Assembly: GCA_027924585.1 (NCBI GenBank)
Contig: BSBM01000600.1
Coordinates: forward strand, 16,637,501-16,701,500
Source: Larix kaempferi
Taxonomy: Eukaryota > Streptophyta > Pinopsida > Pinales > Pinaceae
Length of the DNA stretch: 64,000 nt
Reading direction: 5' to 3'
The notes below the pieces were generated by a model, which was not told the origin of the DNA, did no database searches, and saw nothing but the letters and a program-made list of their open reading frames with translations. Both the position numbers and the translations under genes were made by a program. Positions within the stretch are counted from its first letter, which is position 1. Each line of letters starts with the position of its first letter. This document shows positions 46,905 through 56,666 of this stretch, one piece after another.

Positions 46905-47466
46905 GGCTCTTCGGCTCCTCAGCTCCTCTTTTCACATCTCTGACCTACCACCACCACCTCCTCTCATCCGCTCCATCCTTCCTCGGCACACCCCATCCGC
47001 ACCCGCCTCCGCATACCTCTGTACTCACTCCGTCTGGTCTCACTCCCCATCGCCACCATCCCCACTCCATATCTCTCCTGCTCGCTTCCTCCTGCGCAGT
47101 CCTCCGACCTCCTCCCGCCTACGCAGCCCTCCTCCTCCAGCCGCCTCCCTTCACGTCCTCCTCCTTCCTTCCCGCCTTCCTGTCCATCTCCCATCCACCA
47201 CGCACCACGTCCACCGCCTCCCTTCACGTCCTCCTCATTCCTTCCCGCCTTCCTGTCCATCTCCCATCCACCACGCACCACGTCTACCGCCTGCTTACAC
47301 CTGCGCGTCACGCGTTCCTCACTCGGAGGCCCCCGCCCACTCCTTCCATTGCTCCCGCGTTCCTCTACGCCGCCACCTTTCCGCCATGCCATCCCCTGCT
47401 CTCCATCCCTCCGTCTCCTGCGTACATTGCATCAACGCGACTCAAACGACCTGCACACATCCGTTG
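46905..47466. repeat. CT/GC-rich island with a 73-bp tandem duplication
   Basis: About 560 bp strongly rich in C and T on the plus strand, unlike the AT-rich surroundings. Units 47141-47213 and 47214-47286 (CCGCCTCCCTTCACGTCCTC…) are near-identical. All three plus frames stay open for a long way because of composition (no A, few TAA/TAG/TGA), so these ORFs are not taken as genes. It follows the PBS and may be a retroelement leader. Confidence 0.7.
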
Positions 47467-47605
47467 ACAAACAAAATAATTAATAAATACAAAATTTTTA
47501 TTATAATAATAATAATAAAAATTATTTCCAAAGTTTAATATATATATATATATATTCTAATTCAATGCAATATTTTTTAAAAGAAAAGTTGAGTCACTCT
47601 AAAAG
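47467..47605. other. AT-rich junction before Gypsy-D copy 2
   Basis: Includes ATAATAATAATAAAA and a TA microsatellite (about 47539-47556). No feature. Confidence 0.5.
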
Positions 47606-48948
47606 TGGAAATATAAAAAGGTATTATAAAAAATGAAAAGGTAATTTTTTTAAAAAAAAATAAGAGAAGTTCTAGATTGGTGTGAAGTTGTGTTATTCAA
47701 TGGTCTTGCACACCCTATAGTAGCAGCAGCAAAAGGTTGAGATATATGTCCCATTTTTTAAGATTGAAAGTCTTGAGATTTTGTATTAAGGGGCACTAAG
47801 AAAAACCATAGGGGGTGATAAGGGAGAAAGGACGAAGATTAAAGAGGAGAATTTGAAATATGAGTTCATCCAAGAAGAATAGTCATTGGTCGGAAAAGAA
47901 GACTCAAACAACTCCAAAGAGAACTTAAACAGATCTCGAGAGAGAACATAAGAGTAGAGGAAACATATTTTGCAAAGAAATATGGAGTTGTTCCATTTCA
48001 ATATGAGAAGTACATACACAAAGAAAATTATATTATAGAAACAAAGTTTGATGAAAGGTAGAGCAACATCCCACAGAAAATTGCCACGTTGGATCATGCA
48101 TTTGTGAGTGAAGCAGAGCATGAAGAATCTATAGTAGCAAATTTGACATTTGTGAGTAAAACTAAGTAAGAGCATATAGTTGTTGGTGAATCCCACTGTG
48201 AAGGAAAACAAGTGGATGGCAGTTATAATGATGAAGATAACCTCTTAGTAGTAGAGGTCAAAGCACTTGAACCAAATTATGATGGTGAACACCTATCTTA
48301 TGAAGGTTGGATGAATGTGCTACAACAAAAACAACTACTTGATGAGTTGTTTTTTGGAAGGGTAATCCTACTTGACAATGAAAACCAAGTAGATGTGTCT
48401 TGATTGCAGCAGAAAGACATTGATGTTGGAGCATCCATGGTTGTTAGAAAGGTTGTGTAGGAGTGCATTTTTAATGTCTGAAAAACAAAAGGAAAACATG
48501 TCGTGGATTTTTTTGGAGTTATTGAAATGAATAATGGAACATTTAATGCTTTTTCTAATAGTGGTGAAGCTTTTTCAGTTTCATGGCGTAGCCTTTTCAA
48601 AGGAGGCAAATGTCAGACTTTTGGAAGGATTTTATTTATTTATTTTTAATTGTTGAACCTTTTTAGTTACATGGTGTAGCCTTTTCAAATGAGGAAAAAA
48701 TCATATTTTTGGAAGGATTTTATTCCAAAAATCACTTTGAAGTCTTATCATTGTAACCTATTTGTACTGTTGTTCATCCATCTTAGAGATTGTATAATCT
48801 TGTATAATCAGATTTATTGAAGTTTGTAAGCATTTGTGCAAATTTGGAATACAAGATAGTGCATCATAGTTGTTGATTTTTGCATTCAAATCATTGTTGT
48901 TTGTTTTGTGAGTTTTTGAGAGAGGGTTTTTTGCAGACCCCTCTTGCA
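47606..48948 (+). repeat. LTR-like region of Gypsy-D copy 2 (1,343 bp)
   Basis: Homologous to 41565-43064, with the same ends and carrying the same ORF (clearest at 48212-48403, MDGSYNDEDNLLVVEVKALE). It could also be read as the 3' LTR of copy 1 in a tandem LTR-internal-LTR-internal array. Confidence 0.65.
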
Positions 48949-48952
48949 TTAG

Positions 48953-48967
48953 TGGTATCAAAGCAGG
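48953..48967 (+). other. PBS of Gypsy-D copy 2
   Basis: TGGTATCAAAGCAGG, one mismatch from the initiator-Met type. Confidence 0.82.
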
Positions 48968-49019
48968 TTGTTCCTGAGTATGCAAGCAGAGTGTCGAGGT
49001 GAAGCAATTTGCAATAGGA

Positions 49020-49396
49020 GCTCTGAGGGGTAGAGGTAGAAGTAGAAACCCTCTTGGTATGGAATATTTTAGAGCCCTTTAGAGGCAATTTTAGGCATTA
49101 CAAGAATATTTGCATCGATGAATTGATGTTATGAGAAAAAGAGACAAAAATGAAGATGAAGCTGAAAGTGAGGAACCATTCAAAGAAGAAGCACGTGATA
49201 AAATAGATCCTAGAGAAATCCGATTCCTTGGATCCATTTCCAAGGTTGGAAAAAGACTTGAGATGTAGGTCTCAAAATTTAATGGAGGATTAAATCTAGA
49301 GGAGGTCATATATTGGATAAATGACATGGAATAATTCTTTGAATTCAAAGAGATTGAAGAGCTTGACAAAGTGAAATATGTAAAGACAAAGTGAAA
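49020..49396 (+). pseudogene. Gypsy-D copy 2 gag fragment
   Basis: Same Gag start as copy 1 (ARG/GLY-rich, then MRKRDKNEDEAESEEPFKEE), with stops, ending at FEFKEIEELDKVKYV. The junction carries a short repeat, gacaaagtgaaatat, at about 49366-49380 and 49385-49399, which marks the deletion point. Confidence 0.7.
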
Positions 49397-50640
49397 TATG
49401 GAGCCCAATGTTCTGAATTTGAAAAACATAAATTCATCGAACTATTTCACGAAATCAAAGATGTCTTTTCTCAGTATTATGAGGATTTACGTGGTTTTTA
49501 CCCTGATGTAATAAAACATGCAATTCCTATTAAATAAGATGCAAAACCAATTAGGAAACGACAAAGACCTCTCAATACTACTCTTGAAGCAAGAATCATA
49601 AAGGAAGTGTAAAAACTAATTGATGCCCATATGATTTTTTTTGTTAAATATTCAGAATGGGTATCTAACCTCGTTCCTATCTAAGAAAATAATGGTGATA
49701 TCAGGTTGTGCATTGATTTTTGCGCATTAAATAAGTCAAGTGTTAAAGATAATTTTCCACTTCCTACTATGGAGTTAATATTACAATAGGTAGTAGGATC
49801 TTGGATGATATCACTCCTTGATGGTTTTTATGGATACAATCAAATCAGAGTTAAGAGAGATGACAAATACAAAACCAATTTTACTACTCGTTGGGGCATG
49901 TTCACTTATAAGAGAATTCCTTTTGGCTTGGTTAAAAAAGGTACCACCTTTCAAAGGGCTATGCAAACAGCCTTTGATGATCTTATCGGTAAAATAATTT
50001 AAGTATATCTCGATGATCTAACGGGTTATTGTAAAGACTGAAAAGATCACTTTGATCATCTTAGGAAAGTTTTTTTACATTGCAAGAAATTTGAGATGTC
50101 TTTAAACCCAACTAAACCTTTTTTGGGGTTACAGAAGAAATTCTCCTTGGCCATATTTCTCAAATTCCTGGATTAGCATAGATCTTAACTGAGTTATTGC
50201 AATTCAAAATATTCAAGCCCCAACTTCAAAAAAAAGAAATCCAATAATTTATGGGTGTGATAAACATTGCTAGAATATTTATACCTGACTTTGCAATCGT
50301 GGATAAGCCTATACATCAAATGGTTAAACAAGATCATTTTTTTGTTTCGGATGATAACCCTGAAAGGGATTTTAATCAAATTAAAAGGGAAATTAGTTTT
50401 TCCCCTGCACTTGCAAAACCACAGTTTGAAAAGGATTTTATAATCTATACCATTGCAATTGAGGAGGCAATTTCTTATATACATCTTCAGAAAGATGGTT
50501 AGAAGATTGAACATCCAATAGCTTATATGATTCAAAGCTTATCTGACAATGAATTAAAGTATTTTCTAATTGAAAACGATGCATATGCTTTAGTTAAAGC
50601 TATTGAGATATTTAGACACTTCATTTTAGGTAAGCATACA
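49397..50640 (+). pseudogene. Gypsy-D copy 2 reverse transcriptase and RNase H
   Basis: ISLLDGFYGYNQIRVKRDD, GMFTYKRIPFGLVKKG and a catalytic box equivalent to VYLDDL (about 50005-50022). RNase H continues KDFIIYTIAIEEAISYIHLQ and SQSLSDNELKYFLIEN-type sequence to FRHFIL. Stops and frameshifts throughout. Confidence 0.85.
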
Positions 50641-50899
50641 TAGGTAAAAGTATCTTTACCTGCTATTAAATTTGTACTCATAGACTTATGTTTCAGGTAA
50701 ATTAACTCATTTCTTGCCAAATTTCAATAGCATGATTTGTCAATCACAACATCAAACACTATCAAGGTATGTGATTAAGATCTACATCTAGCTCAACACC
50801 CATAACTATCAGCTTCTTCTGATAATTTTAATGAGTCTCTATCTGAAGTTTTTATTTTCAAATATAAAAATATTGAATTAGATGATCATCAATGGCATA

Positions 50900-51661
50900 A
50901 ATATATAATTTATTATCTCGAGTTTCAGAACTATCCAATCAGTTTAGAATATCATCAATGAAGGAAACTTCATCTAGAAGCTCCAAAATATTTAATTCTT
51001 GGGAATTCTCTTTTTCAGACAAATTTTGATGCAATCATTCGACATTGTGTCGATAATATAATAACACAAAAAAATTTGAAGCAAATTCATGGATCCGGTG
51101 ATTTTGAATTACACATTGGTCATCATTTTGTAGCAGGAAGCACTGGTTATAAAACTGCAAGGACATGTTTCTATTGGCCTTCCTGCACATTTTTTAGCTA
51201 TGCCCTTGCAACCAGTCTGCCATGGTTTTCCTTTTGCAGAATGGGGTTTAAATTTCAATGGTCCTATTAAACCTCCTTCCCCTACTGGGAATTTTTTTAT
51301 ATTAACAACAACTGACTATTTCACAAAATGGACTAAAGTTGTCCCATTTAAGAATGCTCAAGATGAACCAGTAATTCTTTTTTTAGAATCCTATATCTTC
51401 ACAATATTTGGTCTTCTAGTCGAAATTATTTCTTATAATGGAACAACACTTTACCCTACGAAATTTACTCAATTTTTTAATAAGTACGGGGTGAAACATT
51501 ATACCTCTTCAACATATTATCCACATGGAAACAGGTAAGATGAATCCACTAACAAAAATATGATCAAAATCATTAAGAAGATTATAAATGAAAATCCACA
51601 TGGCATGACTAGCATCCAACTGGACATGTGACATGGCAACGCTGATTGGGTTGGACTCAAT
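50900..51661 (+). pseudogene. Gypsy-D copy 2 integrase
   Basis: Zinc-domain part: QIHGSGDFELHIGHHFVAGS and TARTCFYWPS. A deletion then joins it to the core: AMPLQPVCHGFPFAEWGLNF, FILTTTDYFTKWTKVVPF, and SYNGTTLYPTKFTQFF, where the second catalytic D (normally SDNG) is lost, then TSSTYYPHGN. It ends at INENPHG, followed by non-element DNA. Confidence 0.82.
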
Positions 51662-51980
51662 TTGTCCCATTTAAGAATGCTCAAGATGAACCAGTGATTC
51701 TTTTTTTAGAATCCTATATCTTCTCAATAGTTGGTCTTCTAGTCGAAATTATTTATGATAATGGAACAACACTTATCCCTACGAAATTTACTCAATTTTT
51801 TAATAAGTACAGGGTGAAACATTATACCTCTTCAACATATTATCCACATGGAAACAAGTAAGATGAATCGACTAACAAAGATCTGATCAAAATCATTAAG
51901 AAGATTATAAATGAAAATCCACATGGTATGACTAGCATCCAACTGGACAGGTGACATGGCAACACTGATTGGGTAGTGAC
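51341..51980 (+). repeat. 321-bp tandem duplication of integrase core plus flank
   Basis: Unit A 51341-51661 and unit B 51662-51980 start with GTCCCATTTAAGAATGCTCA. Few substitutions separate them. Unit B reads YDNG where A reads SYNG. The duplication also includes about 50 bp of flanking DNA (GTGACATGGCAAC). Confidence 0.92.
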
Positions 51981-52059
51981 ATGGAAGGGATGAGTGGGAA
52001 GCCACGTGGACCAATCCTAGTGTGACACATGGACCAATCATATGGTGACATGTGTCACC

Positions 52060-52170
52060 TCTAGAGGTCAAAATTTTGTTAAGGAACGATATTCACTCCA
52101 ACGGACTCGAACCCATGACCTATGAATTAGGAACGCAACAACTTCACCAGCTCATCTACACAGGTGGAAT
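52060..52170 (-). repeat. tRNA-like segment (SINE head or relic)
   Basis: On the minus strand an A-box-like TAGATGAGCTGG (52158-52147) and a B-box GGGTTCGAGTCC (52114-52103) lie 44 nt apart, the distance in a tRNA. The intervening CCTAATTCATAGG could form an anticodon stem-loop. No full acceptor stem was verified. Confidence 0.5.
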
Positions 52171-52334
52171 TAACCTGTAATGGGGAAATATGCTATTTAA
52201 ATTTGGTTTGGCGGATTTTTGGAGTAAATGGGGCCAACCATCCCCCGCCAAGTTCGGTGGAGGGGCTGGCCGAAGCCCCAATTTAACATGAGATTTGGCA
52301 AAAATCCAAAACTAACCAATGACGCATGCCAAGA

Positions 52335-52410
52335 GGGGAAGACCACGGGTTTTGAACACGAATTTCCCAGTAAAAACTCAAATGCCCTATCTCTAGGCCA
52401 TGAGGGGCAG
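52335..52410 (-). repeat. Second tRNA-like segment
   Basis: Minus strand A-box-like TGGCCTAGAGATAGGG (52400-52385) and B-box-like GTTCAAAACC (52357-52348), about 43 nt apart. It could belong to the same SINE-like unit as the previous one or be independent. Confidence 0.4.
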
Positions 52411-52972
52411 GTCTTATCAGGACCCCGCCCCGTTGTTATTTAAGCACCTCTTATGCCACTACCGAGGGGAGGTGACCAAGCCTGAGAGCACCCATAGGCC
52501 AGCATGTAGGATGAGGAGGATGAGTTTGGGTACGGATCCCAAGGTGTATCATCCTGTATGGACCGCATGGATCAGTACAGTGTATAGACTACAACATGTC
52601 AAAGAGGGGGTTCATGGACTTTTCTAGAGGTCAATTTTTCAGCTACTCAAAAGCATGCAGTGTTTTATGTCGAATCGCGTCATCTGGGCATTCTGAACAC
52701 AATGGTTCAATCTCTTTTCTGTTCTTAGCAACCAATTTGCAGTTCATCTCTATATTTGAGGTATAATGATGTATTTTTCCATGTATTTTCCATTTTGCTG
52801 AGATTTATAAAAAGGCCTCCCCATTGCATAAGCAGTCCCAGAGACATAGTCCACATCAGATGAACTCTATTATCAAACTTGTGTCCATTTGTGTTATGGT
52901 GTAATCTTATTTTTGGCAACATCCTTTATGATGCACATTTTATGTTTATTCATGCTCTTTTAAAATAAATAT
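52411..52972. other. No gene recognised
   Basis: Short broken ORFs and no clear repeat ends; possibly the body of a SINE or LTR flank. Confidence 0.4.
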
Positions 52973-54125
52973 GTGATAAGTCTAAAATGTAAAGATCCCG
53001 GATCAAGATCTCTACCTATGATATTTGATTCCAAGGTTTCAATTATGGAAGATAGGAAAGATCTTCACAAACTAACAATGGATGAACTCCATGGAATTCT
53101 CACTAATTATGAAATGAGAATTGAAAAGAAAACCCTACAAGAAGGGAATCAACTTTCAAGGCTTCCAAAAGTACAAAAGGAAGCAAGCAAGTTTCAAATA
53201 AGATTTCTTCTGTAGAATCTGATGACGAAGAAGAAAATTTTGTGATGAAACTCAAGAGAGGTAGTGGAAAGTACAAAGGTAAGCTACCTTTTAAATGTTT
53301 TGAATGTGGTAAAATATGTCATTTTGCTTCTAAATTCCCTTATAAGGAAAATAGAGATAGTGATGATTAGGAGAATCATAATCACAAAGAAAGAAGAAAG
53401 ACATACAAAGGAGGCATATCTGAAATCAATGAAAGTTCTAGTAAACAAAAGAAAAGTATGTATTCCAAAGAAAACAGCAGCTCATTGGATGATGATGATC
53501 AGTGACGATCAAACAAGAGAACCTCTCTTCGTGACAATAGAAGAAGAATGTGAAAATGATAACTTTGAAGATGAATCAAATGCTGAGGTAGTGTAATATA
53601 CCAAGACTGTACCCATACTACATAAGTCAGCAAACTTAGTTATATTTTCATAAATAGAGGACTTGATTTTTCTTTTAAATAAGTCAGAAGACTTGGACTT
53701 ATGTGTGATGCTAGATATCATGAACAAAAGAGCACTTCATGTGAATAATGTGATATTTAATTTATAATGTTTCTACTGACTTGCTATGGGACAACTTGTT
53801 GATAAGAGAGACCAAGTTTACTAAGGAATATGAATTGTATGAGTGATTAAAACTTAAGAAGGGAAAGTTAAACAAAGTTGAAATTTTTTTTATTGAATCC
53901 AAGAAATGTGAGGAATTAAAATAAACCCTAACTACTTTCCTAAACCAAGAAAAGATAAAAAGAAGAGGAAGTAAAGGAAGACGCTGCTCATTATTTCCTT
54001 TCAACAAGTTTTAATTCTGCAAATGAAGAATTATCCCAAATAGAGAGGAAGCCTTTATGTAAAATGGCTAAACAATTTAAGAATGAACGGTAGATAAGGG
54101 ATATTGCAGGAAGAAAGTCTTCTCA
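52973..54125 (+). pseudogene. Copia gag remnant
   Basis: LPMIFDSKVSIMEDRKDLHK and LTMDELHGILTNYEMRIEKK are typical of the C-terminal half of plant Copia Gag. A knuckle CFECGKICHFASKFPYKE follows (last C lost, a H extra), then a Lys/Glu-rich region and TIEEECENDNFEDESNAEVV. Beyond 53,600 coding similarity weakens but Lys/Glu/Leu-rich coiled-coil-like fragments continue to about 54,100. No protease was found downstream, so this is an isolated fragment. Confidence 0.8.
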
Positions 54126-55960
54126 TTGCCACAATACAAGTCCAGTCTAGTTACCCTATTGATCGTTTAGTATATAGCCCAGATTGATTGGAGCTTAGTA
54201 TGAGGTATCCTGAAAAAGGAAGGGAATAATTTATACATGAGCCACATAGCTAATTAAAAAGCAATCCTATTGGAAAGTCTACTTAATTAAAGATCTCACA
54301 TTATAACAGTCCCTATGTCTCGGTTCTTAGTAAGCTTGGTCAGGCTCAGGGGTGATCTATGCAAAAGTTGAGAGGTTATGAAATGCTACATAAATCTAAG
54401 GTTGGGAGGAACAAGCTTGTTCCATAGCAAGTTGGTTGAAAGTACAAATAAGTCTATTTATAATTTTTTTTGTTATTTATTTGATAGTTACTAGTTCTTT
54501 TTCATTCTGAATATTATAAGTGTTCCATTGGAAATAACTTCTTGGGATTTGGGATTCTAATAAATAGTAGTGTTAATTCAAGATTAAAAAATATTTCTTG
54601 TGAAGGAATAAATCTGTAAGATTGAACAGTAGTAAATAGATTTTTTCCTTGTACTGTATATTATTATTAACTTATCGTTTTAAAAAAACCTATTAAATTT
54701 CGATGAGTTAATATCTCTGGTTATAATTATGTTTTATTATAAATTAGTAAATGTTTATTTGGATAGTTAGGATGTTTATTTTGTAAATTGTTCTTAAAAA
54801 TTAGAAGTTAATTCGTTAAATTTATTGTTCATTTCTTGGTTAAGTAGTATGAGAGATGAAATAATTAACCCCGGTACATGAGTAGAAATCTCATGTTTAT
54901 AATCTTTAGCATGATGGGGAAAGGGATTTAATATCAGACTATGCCTTAATCCCCATGTGCACGCTAACATATCTATAAAAATATGAATATAAATAACTAT
55001 GTAAATGTATATACCTTTTAATCTGATAGTATATTATAAGATTGAATCTCCTTTTTTAATGTTGCATTCATAATAAACAGTAGTTTTTAGGTAAAATAAA
55101 TAGCAAAATAAATATGTACAAATGAATTATGAAAAATAAACTCTACATATGTTCATATAAAACCTCGGGGATTCGAATACATTATTTTCATAATTAAATA
55201 AACTCAGAAAAAAATATTATCAAGTGTAATATCCCTCCTTCATCTCTCTTGTCATTGTAATCCGATATGAAATATAAATGCACTTATCAAATAGTTCCTG
55301 GTGTGGAGCTCAAGTCCAAGGCCCCACCAACGAACTCGGTAACTCTTTGTTGTATAGTTGATCCATGTGGCAACGTCATATGTATCATGAAAAATGATGA
55401 TGTAATGAAATAGACCTAGGGCTGAAGGTGATGGACAACAAAATCCAAAAGGAAAACCAAATCCACTAGGAGAGAGGTTGATGGCTAGGAATCCGTGGGA
55501 ATGGGTGTCATTTTGGTGGCTTGGGCACTAGAAGAAAAGTGAACTAATCATGTTCACTTGTTGAATTAAAATCTTGTAAGTGTCATCCTAAGTAGGATTG
55601 AGCGTAAACCAAATGACGAAAGAATTTATATTTGCTTGCGAGAGAATAACAAGCTACTATTTTAGCATTACGTTATCTAATGTTATCATGATCCTAACAA
55701 AGGTTGAAATATGTTTCGACCATAATTACTATAATAAGTAATCATATCTGGTAGCACCAGTTTTGAGTTGAAAGGTTGGAGAGGGTTAGATCCATGAAAA
55801 TAATGAATAAGGTCCCAGTTTTACAAATTATACGACCTAGAAATAAGAGCTCAAAATGTTTATAACTAGGTTCAGGATCCAAATGATTGGGGGTCTTAGG
55901 TCGTTAACATTGCAAAGGTGGATAAATGTGAAAACCCGCTCAAGGTTATATGGGGGCATA
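54126..55960. other. AT-rich region, no gene recognised
   Basis: No ORF with recognisable domains and no LTR pair found. A long AT-rich block covers about 54440-55250. Confidence 0.5.
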
Positions 55961-56666
55961 AATGGACGGAGTAGATCTGTGGCGGTGGGCATCGACGGTT
56001 GAAAGACGACCTTGCAAAATAAGATGGAAGGGTTTAAGCATGGGAGGAATGGTGCTAGCCAGCGAGCAAGCTGGAAATCAAATCGACGGTTGGCAAAAAG
56101 GATCCACGGTCATTATTTTGTTCGTCATTTCAAAGTGCGCAGGGAAATGGATTTTCCAAATCTGCGAATTTTTGGTAGGGACCGCATATCTCGACGGTGC
56201 AGATATGGCGGGGAAAGGCATCAACTGTGGTTGTGAAGTTCGCAGATTTAACATGCATGGGTTATTTACACTTTCCAAATCTACGAACCTTGGTAGGGGC
56301 CGCATCTTTGGACGGATGAGATGCAGAGTTGATGGTGACTACGCAGATCTAAGGTGTGAGGAGCTAGCTAATTGAAAGGATGAAGGCCGCAGGGGATTGT
56401 GGAGTCAAACAGGGAAAGAGATCGACGGTACCAGATCGATCATGCATGATGGATAACCCAAAGAATCCCTTTATCACTAAAGGTGCAAGATGGATAAGAA
56501 AATGATAAATAATATAAAAATGAGATGAATGGGGATCTGGGTATTGTTTGATTCGATTGCATTGGAAAATGATAGATGACTGTGCAGAAGCAGACAACTC
56601 AGCCAGGAGCTCAGACCAGCTGTCAGTAACCAGGTAGGCCTCTTGTCTCACTAGAAAACTATTTAA
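55961..56666 (+). promoter_or_regulatory. Motif-rich upstream region of the plus-strand long ORF
   Basis: The octamer TCGACGGT occurs four times (55992, 56083, 56191, 56422). A ~54-bp repeat (56153-56205 and 56272-56327, containing TTCCAAATCT and TTGGTAGGG) lies between. ORFs here (137 codons at 55962) are probably by chance. Function as a promoter or leader is inference. Confidence 0.4.

Larger units (their letters stand above)
47606..51980 (+). mobile_element. Gypsy-D copy 2 (decayed, internally deleted)
   Basis: LTR-like region, PBS and gag start as in copy 1, then a direct jump at about 49,395 from gag into the RT N-terminus. Gag C-terminus, protease and upstream RNase H are missing. RT, RNase H and integrase fragments follow. 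Confidence 0.85.

Noticed and set aside
46856-47538. Overlapping Pro/Ser/His-rich ORFs of 203 and 211 codons (and 142 on minus)
   Set aside because: They exist in several frames at once because the DNA is CT-rich and poor in A; no domain or codon signal. Treated as a composition effect.
52060-52170. A functional tRNA gene
   Set aside because: A and B boxes are present but a paired acceptor stem and canonical anticodon loop could not be confirmed.
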